A stretch of 64,000 nucleotides of DNA from Flagellimonas oceani (GTDB taxonomy: Bacteria > Bacteroidota > Bacteroidia > Flavobacteriales > Flavobacteriaceae). The stretch's first letter is position 1. Each line of letters begins with the position of its first letter. Under the pieces are notes generated by a model, which saw only the letters and a program-made list of their open reading frames with translations, had not been told where the DNA came from and made no database searches. Shown here one piece after another: positions 26,077 through 34,128 of this stretch. The position numbers were made by a program, and so were the translations under genes. The DNA is taken from positions 1,592,501-1,656,500 of the forward strand of contig NZ_CP049616.1 of assembly GCF_011068285.1 (NCBI RefSeq), in the 5' to 3' direction.

Positions 26077-27165
26077 ATGCGCTCCAAAAAAATATATTTC
26101 AACAACCTACATCTATACGATTTGCAGGGAAAACAGTATGAAGTTTTCCAGCCCAAGAAGATATTCATCGAGGTAAGATTGAACCAATTGGAATCCTTCG
26201 GAACCATATCCGAGCATCAAGATTTTTTCGACCATTGGGGGGTGAGCTACATAATGAATTCTTTTGTGGGACTTATGTACTGTAATCCCGACTTTACCAT
26301 GGACGACATCGTTAGGCAGTTCGATATATTGGATAGAAAGTTGTCAATTCCTCAATGGGTAAAGAATGAGATACTCATGGAGTTTGCCACGATAATGACA
26401 GAGGGGTTGGTAGAGGATACCATAAAACTAATGCTTCAGGATGATAGGGCCATTAAGCAGGTCACACTTGAAAGGGCGTGGATAATCGACCCATCAATAG
26501 AATTGGATACGGATGAGTACAATGTTTTGACAGGTAAGGCCAAGCATGAATTTACCATGTCCAAAAGGTTGGGTCAATTAAGGACACTTCTTTTGAATTG
26601 GGATTCAGAAAAATATGGTAAGCCCACCAATGAAAACTTGGCAAAGCTTATTGACATTTCAGAGCCGACCATAGCAAGGAGCTACAGCCCACTTTTGAAG
26701 GAGGAAAAGGCCATGGCAAAGAAAGGTATCAAAAAACTGGTACAGCCAAGGCCAAGAGATGAGGAGAAATTTAGATATGACATCAACGGTGTAGAGTACA
26801 ACAAATACTATCTATTGAAAACCAACAATAAAATCTACTTCCCTTTGATGGGAAATTACACCGTCAACAACTTTGGTGAAATTTGCAAGAAGAACTCTAT
26901 AGGGGAATTTAAACCAATGAGCGTGGACAACCAAGGGCTCTGTCAATTGACAATCGATGGAAAGAGGTACAAAGTCAACCCAGAAAAAGCAATGGTGGAA
27001 GAACTCTTCAATGAGATGTTGAAACCCAAAAGAAAGGAACTCCTACCAAATGAAAATCTCTTCTCATTAGACAAAAAACAACTTAAGGAAAATATAAAGG
27101 AGTTCTCAAAAGTATCGGGAAACAATAATGATGAAGATACCGAACAAGACAAAAAAGCAGCATAA
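26077..27165 (+). CDS. Putative DNA-binding element protein (362 aa)
   Basis: This long hydrophilic protein has an N-terminal basic start, a helical part (about 50-150), and a segment GKPTNENLAKLIDISEPTIA (near residue 190) that looks like a helix-turn-helix. A strand-rich region follows (about 225-300), then a Lys-rich tail ending QDKKAA. The family is not recognised. Its size, HTH and position at an AT-rich intergenic region would fit a replication initiator or master regulator of the element, but this is inference. The ATG follows a short AATAA spacer. Confidence 0.6.
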   Translation: MRSKKIYFNNLHLYDLQGKQYEVFQPKKIFIEVRLNQLESFGTISEHQDFFDHWGVSYIMNSFVGLMYCNPDFTMDDIVRQFDILDRKLSIPQWVKNEILMEFATIMTEGLVEDTIKLMLQDDRAIKQVTLERAWIIDPSIELDTDEYNVLTGKAKHEFTMSKRLGQLRTLLLNWDSEKYGKPTNENLAKLIDISEPTIARSYSPLLKEEKAMAKKGIKKLVQPRPRDEEKFRYDINGVEYNKYYLLKTNNKIYFPLMGNYTVNNFGEICKKNSIGEFKPMSVDNQGLCQLTIDGKRYKVNPEKAMVEELFNEMLKPKRKELLPNENLFSLDKKQLKENIKEFSKVSGNNNDEDTEQDKKAA

Positions 27166-27173
27166 AGAATTTT

Positions 27174-27428
27174 TTAAGCTAAATCCATCAATTCCAATAC
27201 TTGGTCCTTGGAAAGGTTTAATGCGTTGACTATATTAAGAAAGCTCAAAACCGTTGGGCTGGCCTGCCCATTTTCAATCCTACTTATTTGAGTTCTGGCT
27301 AAATCTGCTTCAAGGGCTAGATCAAGTTGAGACATATCCTTGCTTAATCGAAGCTCCTTGAGTTTTCTACCCAATCTGTTTTTGTATTCCGATTCTTTCT
27401 TTCTTCTTTCTTCGTCACGAAAATCCAT
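27174..27428 (-). CDS. XRE-family HTH regulator
   Basis: The 84-residue protein has a basic N-terminus and a classic Cro/C1 HTH: GRKLKELRLSKDMSQLDLAL followed by TQISRIENGQASPTVLSFLN. It lacks any other domain. It lies 8 bp from the convergent end of the gene at 26077 and is divergent from the lipoprotein gene at 27571 across a 142-bp AT-rich gap, which likely holds its operator. It may control the element genes. Confidence 0.87.
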   Translation of the reverse strand: MDFRDEERRKKESEYKNRLGRKLKELRLSKDMSQLDLALEADLARTQISRIENGQASPTVLSFLNIVNALNLSKDQVLELMDLA

Positions 27429-27570
27429 ATCCCAATATCAGGACATAGTGACTCACTATTTGACGCTCATAGGCACATATAATTTTATTTCACTTTTGAT
27501 AAAATATATTTAAATATATTTAGTTATTAATATGCATTTGTCATTTTAATAAAATTTAAAACTTGGATTT

Positions 27571-27858
27571 ATGAAGAAAGCTCTATCGTCACTATTCATT
27601 TTTTTTATTCTTGTTTCCTGCGGTTCGGTCAATAGAACAATGTTTGGGACAACAGAGAAAAACTTATTGAAGACTGTATCCATAGAACAAGGATGTGACA
27701 CGGAAAACATCGAAATACTGGAGAAGCTAAAAGGACTCCACGGAGCTACTTATGCGTTGAACGTATGTGGAACCAGAATGGTCTACAAACAGGTTGGATC
27801 TATTTTTATGGAATCCTCCAAAGCTGATGAAACTATAAGCAGTTTGAAAGAAAATTAA
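27571..27858 (+). CDS. Small lipoprotein (95 aa)
   Basis: The start is MKKALSSLFIFFILVSCGSV, a type II signal peptide with lipobox LVSC (Cys17). The mature part of about 79 residues contains two more Cys (CDTEN and VCGTR), possibly a disulfide. No family is recognised. It would be anchored to a membrane facing the periplasm. It is part of the mobile element, with its own AT-rich promoter region. Confidence 0.7.
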   Translation: MKKALSSLFIFFILVSCGSVNRTMFGTTEKNLLKTVSIEQGCDTENIEILEKLKGLHGATYALNVCGTRMVYKQVGSIFMESSKADETISSLKEN

Positions 27859-28262
27859 CCCAGTTCTTTTCAACCCAAAAAAAGTTGTTCAAAAATCTTA
27901 AACTTTCACCTGCGTTCTTAGAAAATCTTCACTTGCAAAATTGGGGGGCGGGTACCCAAAAGTGAAATATGGGGGTGGGGGTCTTTCATAGGTTCCCTTT
28001 TGCTCTGGTAAAAAAGAGGTGATTTTGTAATACGATAATAATGCCCAGCAAAATTAAGGCTGAAAATCACCTCAAAATACTCTTTAAATAGATACCTCTT
28101 GAAATCCGAAGAGAAACAGATTAAGGAAAAGAAAACCATTAAATATTTCATAATGGACATTAAATATTCTTTAATCCTTGTATTCAATCCTTTGATCGAA
28201 TATAGTCCCAAATGTTTGGATCACATCTTTCAAAATCCATTATTGCGGCAAAATATTATAGC
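27859..28262. other. 404-bp gap with a long inverted repeat
   Basis: GAGGTGATTTT (28016-28026) and AAAATCACCTC (28063-28073) form an 11-bp inverted repeat with 36 bases between. Two similar AT-rich TTAAATATT blocks follow near 28139 and 28159. The region could be a relic of a small transposable unit. No gene is convincing; a minus-strand frame through it has no protein-like features. Confidence 0.4.
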
Positions 28263-28652
28263 ATGGAACAATTGATAAAATTAAAGATCAAAGAAGAATC
28301 CTCCACAGGCGAAAATGGAGAAAGAATTATAGACAGCTTTATTAAATCATGCATCAATCTGGATGCGTCAATACTGGAGCCAATGATAGAAGAGGATCAA
28401 TTTTTTGATGATTTGGACAAATATCGATTTTTGGCCTTTCTAAGGGCACAATTTGATTCGGCAAGGTCACAAGGTCTCAAAAAGATGATTGTTAGAACTG
28501 GACGGTGTGAGCTATGTGTAATGGGGCACAAGACCTATGAGTTTTACGGCAAGAAATCAACACCCAGATTTGCCTATGTAATTGAAATCGTAAATGGAAA
28601 GGTCAAGAACATCTTCAATTGCAATGCCAGTTCAGGTTGGAACCAAAAATAG
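28263..28652 (+). CDS. Hypothetical element protein (129 aa)
   Basis: The start at ATG 28263 gives MEQLIKLKIKEESSTGENGE. Upstream in-frame sequence to 28212 is not protein-like. The protein is a small soluble alpha/beta type with a Cys pair (GRCELCVMGHKTYEF) and a C-terminal strand region (FAYVIEIVNGKVKNIFNC) that recalls NTF2/SnoaL-like folds. Function unknown. Confidence 0.55.
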   Translation: MEQLIKLKIKEESSTGENGERIIDSFIKSCINLDASILEPMIEEDQFFDDLDKYRFLAFLRAQFDSARSQGLKKMIVRTGRCELCVMGHKTYEFYGKKSTPRFAYVIEIVNGKVKNIFNCNASSGWNQK

Positions 28653-28677
28653 AAATACAAAACCTAAATCTAATATC

Positions 28678-29109
28678 ATGAAAAAGATTATTTTAGTCTT
28701 ATTGACAATTTTAATTGTTGTCTCCTGCTCCAAGTCTGATGATGGGACAGATGCAGGACAAACCGAAGCAACAATTGTTGGAAAATGGTACCTAGTCCAA
28801 AAAGGCTCATATGAGAATCCAATTGTCTATGACTATGAAGCAATGGAACAGGACTGTTTGGAAAGCGGATATTTCTATCAAGAACCTTTATTCGTGATCT
28901 TTACGAAAGAAGGTGATTATGCTGAAGGTGGTGGATGCGCTGGTTCAAACGACAATCGAAGCTATTCCCTTGATGGTAATACAATTTCTTACTTTAATAA
29001 ACCGAGTGGCACTTTTGATATTTCTGCGGAAATCACTGAGCTTACATCAGATGGACTTATAATTGAATTTTATGGAGGTAGTTACCATGAGGAATATGAA
29101 AGACCATAA
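28678..29109 (+). CDS. Lipocalin-like lipoprotein (143 aa)
   Basis: The sequence starts MKKIILVLLTILIVVSCSKSDD, a type II signal peptide (lipobox VVSC) followed by acidic residues, as usual for surface-exposed Bacteroidota lipoproteins. The mature part has the IVGKWYLVQKGS entry of the lipocalin-like families and several predicted strands. It is related in design to the lipoprotein at 44030. Ligand unknown. The ATG at 28678 is chosen because it starts the signal peptide. Confidence 0.75.
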   Translation: MKKIILVLLTILIVVSCSKSDDGTDAGQTEATIVGKWYLVQKGSYENPIVYDYEAMEQDCLESGYFYQEPLFVIFTKEGDYAEGGGCAGSNDNRSYSLDGNTISYFNKPSGTFDISAEITELTSDGLIIEFYGGSYHEEYERP

Positions 29110-29253
29110 ATTAACAGTTTGCTTAGATACTCCTTAGGGGATGGCTAAACCGTTCCAAGGCCATTTTGAAGTATAACACCAACTGTTAATACAAAGTTGA
29201 AAAGTTTCTGCTGTATATCAGTAAGTTAAGTGGGGATATAGTATTTTTACTAT

Positions 29254-29484
29254 GTGGAAACAACTGTCTACATCATAGAGTTATTTTACAAAGTACTTGA
29301 AATCGGAAATGCCGTGGGAGAGTTCTTGTACCAATACTTATATGAAATTTTAGTTATCCTCACAGGAAAATTCATTGATTTCCTTTTTAAAAAAATCCAT
29401 AAACAACAAAAAGTTTTGTTATCATATAAAAAAACTCTTTTTTCAAATTGCGATATCACAAATAAAAAAAACCTTCTAGTGTAA
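29254..29484 (+). CDS. Doubtful small membrane protein (76 aa)
   Basis: A GTG-initiated frame encodes a hydrophobic N-terminal half (YLYEILVILTGKFIDFLF) and a basic tail. A terminator lies 28 bp downstream on the same strand, which is the best support. Composition is AT-driven and it may not be translated. The 144 bp before it show no feature. Confidence 0.35.
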   Translation: METTVYIIELFYKVLEIGNAVGEFLYQYLYEILVILTGKFIDFLFKKIHKQQKVLLSYKKTLFSNCDITNKKNLLV

Positions 29485-29511
29485 AATTTTTGTAAAAGAT
29501 TTGTGAAAGAT

Positions 29512-29548
29512 AAAAGCCCCTCCAATTATGGTAGGGGCTTATTTTTTT
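29512..29548 (+). terminator. Rho-independent terminator
   Basis: AAGCCCCT (29514-29521) pairs with AGGGGCTT (29533-29540) and is followed by ATTTTTTT. It would end plus-strand transcription from the lipoprotein/small-protein region and faces the gene on the opposite strand ending at 29561. Confidence 0.75.
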
Positions 29549-29560
29549 ACTAATTCTCAA

Positions 29561-29878
29561 CTACTTCGATTGATTAAAAATCAAAGTTCTTTTATCAAGT
29601 CTAAGGTCTGTGACAATTTTTTTGAAATCAGGAATCAACCAACCTACAATTTCAGGTTTTTCCCCTGAAAAGCTATAAATTGGTTCAGCCCATTCCCTCC
29701 AAGTTAAAAGGTATTCCTTTGTGCATCCAATTGCCTCTATAATCTGGTCGTCCGTATGGTCTTTGATCAAAACTTGAACCTCTGGGTGTTTCAAGAAAAA
29801 GTTGACTCTTTTATGGGCTTCATTATCAATCTCCAATTTTTGTGCGTCCGTTAACGGAATCCTTTTTGCCAAATTCAT
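29561..29878 (-). CDS. Hypothetical element protein (105 aa)
   Basis: From ATG 29878 the sequence reads MNLAKRIPLTDAQKLEIDNE, a helical protein with a central stretch DDQIIEAIGCTKEYLLTWRE that could be a degenerate HTH. The ATG at 29920 would add 14 residues. It is the last element gene before the right junction. Family unknown. Confidence 0.5.
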   Translation of the reverse strand: MNLAKRIPLTDAQKLEIDNEAHKRVNFFLKHPEVQVLIKDHTDDQIIEAIGCTKEYLLTWREWAEPIYSFSGEKPEIVGWLIPDFKKIVTDLRLDKRTLIFNQSK

Positions 29879-30032
29879 GATCCTAATTGTTTTGAGTCCC
29901 TTTCGATATGTTTGGGACAATCTATTATTTCAATTAACGTACCGTATTTATTATTATTGGAACATACTACGACCATTGGTAAATCTTTGATTGTGGAATA
30001 TTTGTTTTAATTTGAATGTATAATTCAATATT

Positions 30033-30917
30033 ATGAAATTCGGAAAGGTCGATAGACCAGAACTTATTGACTTCACACTGCCACCAGACCACCCCGATAC
30101 ACATCCATTATTGATAATGGCTTCAGACAATAGGCCGCTGAATGTCAGGGTAGGACTCCCTAAATGGACTTTACCAACAACAAGTTTAACAAAGGATGAA
30201 CTGGGCTACTATTCCTCTCAATTTAACTGTATTGAGCTCAATGCCACATTTTACCGGATTTTCCCCGCCGAGCAATACGAGAAATGGCGCGATAAAACCC
30301 CGGAGGGTTTTAAATTCTTTCCAAAAATGACCAACGAGGTCAGTCACCTTCGCCGAATGAACGACAAAGTTTATGAAATCGCCGATAGATATTTGGAGGT
30401 AACATCATTGCTTGGCGATAAACTGGGCACCATCTTTTTGCAGATGCACAACAATTTTGGCCCCAAAAATTGGGAAAGGGTAGTGCGCTTTGTGGAATAT
30501 TGGCCCAAAGAATTCCCCTTGGCCATGGAGTTTAGGCACACCGATTGGTTCAATGATGAAAAAGTGGCGCAGGAACTATACCATTTGCTCGAAGAAAACA
30601 ACATATCCAACATTTTGGTGGATACCGCAGGTAGGAGGGACCTGATGCACATGCGGTTGACCACTAACGAGGCCTTTATTAGATATGTCGGTGCCAACCA
30701 CGAATCCGATTACCCCCGTTTGGATGATTGGATAGAACGGTTAAGTGCTTGGAAAGCTATGGGACTGGAAAACATCCACTTTTTTGTGCATCAGAACCTT
30801 GAACTGGAATCTCCGTTGTTATCTGCCTATTTTATTGAACAGCTCAATGCCAAAATGGGTTGTGACCTGCACATACCCAAAACTACCTTGCCCCCTCAAA
30901 AAGGTTTGTTCGATTAA
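30033..30917 (+). CDS. DUF72 (YecE-like) protein: hybrid of element 5' end and host 3' end
   Basis: DUF72 proteins are TIM-barrel proteins of unknown activity. The 294-residue gene is intact: NCIELNATFYRIFP, FKFFPKMTNEVSH and LAMEFRHTDWF are family motifs. Codons 1-52 come from the element and the rest from the host gene cut at 15551. Evidence: identical core ACAAAGG in the same phase at both junctions, dyad arms on both sides, and a starting MKFGKVDRPE that mimics the host MKFGKVDHPE with diverged bases. The element version lacks the FYPRG segment and is four residues shorter there, so activity may be changed. The predicted uninterrupted host protein would have 299 residues. Confidence 0.85.
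   Translation: MKFGKVDRPELIDFTLPPDHPDTHPLLIMASDNRPLNVRVGLPKWTLPTTSLTKDELGYYSSQFNCIELNATFYRIFPAEQYEKWRDKTPEGFKFFPKMTNEVSHLRRMNDKVYEIADRYLEVTSLLGDKLGTIFLQMHNNFGPKNWERVVRFVEYWPKEFPLAMEFRHTDWFNDEKVAQELYHLLEENNISNILVDTAGRRDLMHMRLTTNEAFIRYVGANHESDYPRLDDWIERLSAWKAMGLENIHFFVHQNLELESPLLSAYFIEQLNAKMGCDLHIPKTTLPPQKGLFD
30170..30208. other. attR: right attachment site of the element
   Basis: The element arm TTTACCAACA (30170-30179), core ACAAAGG (30189-30195) and host arm CTGGGCTA (30201-30208) are visible. Spacers to the core (9 and 5 nt) match those at attL (10 and 4 nt), as expected for the two halves of attP and attB. Confidence 0.8.
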
Positions 30918-31506
30918 GGGGTTTGGATATGAGATGTTAGAAGTCGGATGTCAGTTGGAAGTGGGCAGTTAGCAAATATCAAATCGAGAAACTTTCACCC
31001 ATCACCTTTTCCCCTTAATCCATCAACTAATAACCGAATCACCAAATAACCAAAAGTAGACTCAAGAGCCATGACATAAGACGACAACAAACAATCAGAA
31101 GTCGGAAGTACGAGGTACGAAGTCGGAAGTCAGTAGGCAGTTAGCAAATCGAGAAACTTTCACCCATCACCTTTTCCCCTTAACCCATCAACAAATAACC
31201 AAAAGTAGACTCAAGAGTCATGACATAAGACATAGGACGACAATTAACAATCAACAGTTACCAATTGTCAGTTCGAGAACCTTTTACCCTTCAACCATTA
31301 ACCATTAATCAAATCATCGAATGTTTGTTCGATTAAAACGGAACAAATTGATCAAGTTTAAAATCTTGTGCATTTAAAATTGTTTACTCAATATTCCGCG
31401 AGCAGCAAATATTTCAAATTCATAATTCGCAGAAATTATAGGTTTTATCAAGAAAATCTTCAAAGGATTCCGCTAACTTTGTACTTGAACTATAAAAGTT
31501 TCAACT
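30918..31506. repeat. 589-bp repeat-rich gap after DUF72 gene
   Basis: Two imperfect copies of about 110 bp (about 30963-31082 and 31136-31231) share a 38-bp identical block (30981-31018 and 31146-31183), plus GAAGTCGGA motifs between them. The gene's last 13 bases TTTGTTCGATTAA (30905-30917) recur at 31324-31336, so the repeat block sits between a short direct repeat. AT-rich promoter-like sequence follows. No gene is seen. Confidence 0.6.
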
Positions 31507-31926
31507 ATGCGATTTCATTCACGAAAATGGGTAAAGCCCGAGGATTTGAACGCCAATGGAACACTGTTCGGCGGTAAGGTCCTTGCTTGGATAGATGAGG
31601 AGGCTGCATTGTACAGCATTATACAGCTCGAGAACAAGAAAATCGTAACCAAATATATGTCCGAAATCAATTTTATGAGTACCGCCCACGAGGGGGACAT
31701 CATAGAAATTGGTATCGAGGTCATAAAATTCGGGGTCACCTCAATTTCGCTCAACTGCGAAGTCAGGAATAAGATGACCCACGAAAGTATTGTTACGGTG
31801 GACAATATTATTATGGTAAATCTAGATGAGAACGGCAATCCCAAGGCTCACGGCAAAACCAAAATAGAATACGTTAAGGACCGTTTGGCCAAAAAGGAAA
31901 AAGACGAGCAGAAAACCACTTCCTAG
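31507..31926 (+). CDS. Acyl-CoA thioesterase (hotdog fold, YciA/BACH-like)
   Basis: The enzyme hydrolyses acyl-CoA to fatty acid and CoA in the cytoplasm. The 139-residue protein has the single hotdog domain with the catalytic motif GTLFGGKVLAWIDEEAALYS (acidic residues near 30) and FMSTAHEGDIIEIG. The C-terminal tail is charged. The stop overlaps the end of the convergent dipeptidase gene by 4 bp. Substrate range unknown. Confidence 0.9.
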   Translation: MRFHSRKWVKPEDLNANGTLFGGKVLAWIDEEAALYSIIQLENKKIVTKYMSEINFMSTAHEGDIIEIGIEVIKFGVTSISLNCEVRNKMTHESIVTVDNIIMVNLDENGNPKAHGKTKIEYVKDRLAKKEKDEQKTTS

Positions 31927-33209
31927 TTCAAGGTCTTGGCAACGGCTTGTACCTCATCCAATACCCTTAATAGGTTTTCGCCCCATAATTTGGAGATTTC
32001 CTCTTTGGTATAGCCCCTTTTTACGAGTTCCAAGGTTACGTTGAAGGTTTCGGATGCATCCGACCAACCTTCGATGCCGCCACCTCCGTCAAAATCGGAG
32101 CTGATGCCCACGTGGTCGATACCTATCAACTTTACCATGTAGTCGATGTGATCCACAAAATCGGATACGTTTACGGCGGGTGGCACATTGGGGTCGGTCT
32201 CGGCCATTTCTTCGCCAATGCTTCGTATTTTTCGGTAATTGGCAAAGAATTCTTCCCGCTGTTCATCGGTCAAGGAACCGAACTGGGAACGCTCGTACCA
32301 GGCAACACCGAGCGAGTCTGCTACTTTTTTATATACTTCCGTCATGTAAGCGGCGCGTGCTTCGTGCTTTTCTGTGTTCAAATACGAACTAAAGGCAACT
32401 GTCTGTACAACCCCTCCGTTCTCCTTCATCAACATTAATTGCTCGTCGTCCAAGTTGCGGCTGTGGTCGCAAAGTGCCCTTGCCGAGGAGTGCGATGCGA
32501 TTATAGGAGCTTTGGTAAGTTCGATCATTTGTTTCATCGCTTCTTTGGACGGGTGGGAGACATCGATCATCATTCCCACACGGTTCATTTCGGCAACGGC
32601 TTTTTTTCCAAGCTCGCTCAAACCATTATGGAGCCAAACACTGTCCTGCTCACCGGTATTGGAATCACTCAATTGACTATGGCCATTATGGGAAAGGGAC
32701 ATGTAGCGCGCCCCACGTTTTTGGTATTCTTCAATCTGGGAAAGGTCCTCACCGATAGGGTAGGCATTCTCCACCCCGATCATGGCCACTTTTTTGCCTG
32801 CGGCCACAATTCTTCTCACATCGTCGGAGGTCAGGGCCAGTTCAATTTGATCTGGGGCAATTTCCTCACATAGCCTGTGTATGGCATCAAACTTGGAAAT
32901 GGCGTTTTCCGAAGCCTTGGCATAACCTTCGGCATTCAATTCGTCCTGTCCGGTGTACACGATCAAAAAAACGGCATCCAGACCACCTTCTTCCATTTTG
33001 GGTAGATTGATCTGGGTTTCCAGTCGTTGGGTGTAGTTGATGCTGTCGGTAAAATTCTGCACGTTGATGTCGTCGTGCGTATCAATGGTAATCACGGAAT
33101 CGTGAATCCGTTGCGCTTTTTCTTCCAAGGTTTCTTCTTTCTTTTCTGGTTTTTTCTCCCCGCAGGAGATAAACATGGCAATACTAAGGAATAGATAAAA
33201 ATATTTCAT
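31923..33209 (-). CDS. M19 membrane dipeptidase, lipoprotein
   Basis: This zinc dipeptidase family hydrolyses dipeptides, some containing D-residues. The 428-residue protein has a lipoprotein signal (FISC, Cys16), then the metal motifs: THDDIN near residue 45, a bridging Glu in the central part, VSHPS and ASHSSARALCDHSRN, and ISSDFDGG. The length fits renal-dipeptidase homologues. It probably works in the periplasm or on the cell surface in peptide salvage. Confidence 0.92.
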   Translation of the reverse strand: MKYFYLFLSIAMFISCGEKKPEKKEETLEEKAQRIHDSVITIDTHDDINVQNFTDSINYTQRLETQINLPKMEEGGLDAVFLIVYTGQDELNAEGYAKASENAISKFDAIHRLCEEIAPDQIELALTSDDVRRIVAAGKKVAMIGVENAYPIGEDLSQIEEYQKRGARYMSLSHNGHSQLSDSNTGEQDSVWLHNGLSELGKKAVAEMNRVGMMIDVSHPSKEAMKQMIELTKAPIIASHSSARALCDHSRNLDDEQLMLMKENGGVVQTVAFSSYLNTEKHEARAAYMTEVYKKVADSLGVAWYERSQFGSLTDEQREEFFANYRKIRSIGEEMAETDPNVPPAVNVSDFVDHIDYMVKLIGIDHVGISSDFDGGGGIEGWSDASETFNVTLELVKRGYTKEEISKLWGENLLRVLDEVQAVAKTLN

Positions 33210-33338
33210 GGTTGGTTTTTTTACACATACAAATAACGCAATTTGACAACAATATCCGAATGCTACGGAACAATAAATTGTAATCCCTCAGTTTAATCAA
33301 CACTTTTAATGTGATTAATAACCATATACCGCAAAAAA

Positions 33339-34115
33339 TTGGGAACACGCGAATTGTTAACGTATCTGGAAAAACTGGAAATAGGATTAAGCTCCTTTTC
33401 TTATGAAGAACTGGGCGTAGTGGAAGCCGGGGAACTCAAAAAATCCTTTGAAATGTTCAAATTTGGATTGGAGAGCAAAGTCTTTGGAATCCCGGAAATG
33501 AGACAGCTGGAAAGTATCTACGAAAAAGTGGGCATACAGAGCTTGGACACCAAAGCTTTCACCGAGATCAACGATGCCGGACTATTATCGCTTATAAAGT
33601 CTTTGGAAGAGACAAATCTTTCAGGAACACAAAAAAATATTGTTGAAGAGCTGAAAAAGTTAGTGCAGCATTCACAAGATCAACCTCAAGATCAGCACAA
33701 TAATACAGAACGTATGTCCGATTTTGAATTTATAGAAAAAAGCCTTCGGGCCGGATTTTCTTCCCAAAGAATAGACCTTCAGCCTGTTTTGGAGGACTGT
33801 ATGGGGCAAATGGAACTTTTGGAAGAGCTGGTACGCATGTTCAAACAGAACATTTGGGAGTTTATCGGCAGTGCCAAAATCAACCTGATGAACGAAAACT
33901 ACGAGGAACTGGAGCTTTCCTGCCAAAAAATAACGCCCTCGTTGCGCATGATGAAAACATCGGGACTTTTGGAGGTGACCCAACAAATCTCAAGGTTGTG
34001 CAAAACGGACAGGGACAAAAAGCACCTTGATTTTCTGTACGATCAATTTTTGCAGGAATATCCACGCATACAGGAGCAAATAGATTTTGAAATGGAAATA
34101 TTCCGAACCATCTAA
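33339..34115 (+). CDS. Protein with degenerate Hpt-like domain
   Basis: The 258-residue protein starts with TTG (a later start is possible). The N-terminal half is helical and unrecognised. Residues 145-258 resemble a histidine phosphotransfer (Hpt) four-helix bundle: the run SCQKITPSLRMM lines up with the usual A-H-K-I-K-P-S-L-x-M-M motif, but the phosphorylated His is replaced by Gln196. It thus may bind a response regulator or kinase without accepting phosphate. It is followed after 13 bp by a small gene, and lies upstream of rpoD on the opposite strand. Confidence 0.65.
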   Translation: MGTRELLTYLEKLEIGLSSFSYEELGVVEAGELKKSFEMFKFGLESKVFGIPEMRQLESIYEKVGIQSLDTKAFTEINDAGLLSLIKSLEETNLSGTQKNIVEELKKLVQHSQDQPQDQHNNTERMSDFEFIEKSLRAGFSSQRIDLQPVLEDCMGQMELLEELVRMFKQNIWEFIGSAKINLMNENYEELELSCQKITPSLRMMKTSGLLEVTQQISRLCKTDRDKKHLDFLYDQFLQEYPRIQEQIDFEMEIFRTI

Positions 34116-34128
34116 TACCGACACCGAC

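Larger units (their letters stand above)
15551..30195 (+). mobile_element. 14.6-kb integrated element with large serine recombinase
   Basis: The element is bounded by the shared 7-bp core ACAAAGG (15551-15557 and 30189-30195) and measures 14,638 bp from core to core. The large serine recombinase starts 90 bp inside the left end. Cargo: DUF4145 protein, several hypotheticals, a solo tyrosine-recombinase catalytic domain, umuC-umuD, an SRAP protein, a putative HTH protein, an XRE regulator and two lipoproteins. Arg codons AGA/AGG are frequent compared with the flanking genes. No capsid, portal, relaxase or conjugation ATPase gene is recognised, so it is best called a genomic island or possible mobilisable/satellite element. 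Its right end carries a replacement 5' end for the target gene. Confidence 0.85.

Noticed and set aside
25815..26207. Minus-strand 130-codon frame before the gene at 26077
   Set aside because: It overlaps the start of the better-supported plus-strand gene. Its composition (Trp, Tyr, Cys and Phe rich) looks like a shadow frame.
27918..28211. Minus-strand 97-codon frame
   Set aside because: It runs through the inverted-repeat region with no ribosome site or motif and unusual composition; more likely chance.
15551..30195. Interpretation as a prophage or conjugative element
   Set aside because: No capsid, terminase, portal, tail, relaxase or conjugation ATPase gene is recognisable, so only genomic island or mobilisable/satellite element is supported.
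30960..31270. CRISPR array in the repeat-rich gap
   Set aside because: Only two imperfect long copies with different spacing; no regular short repeat and unique spacers, and no cas genes in the window.
32439..32873. Plus-strand frame opposite the M19 dipeptidase
   Set aside because: Shadow of a conserved gene; His and Gly rich because of the opposite-strand codons.
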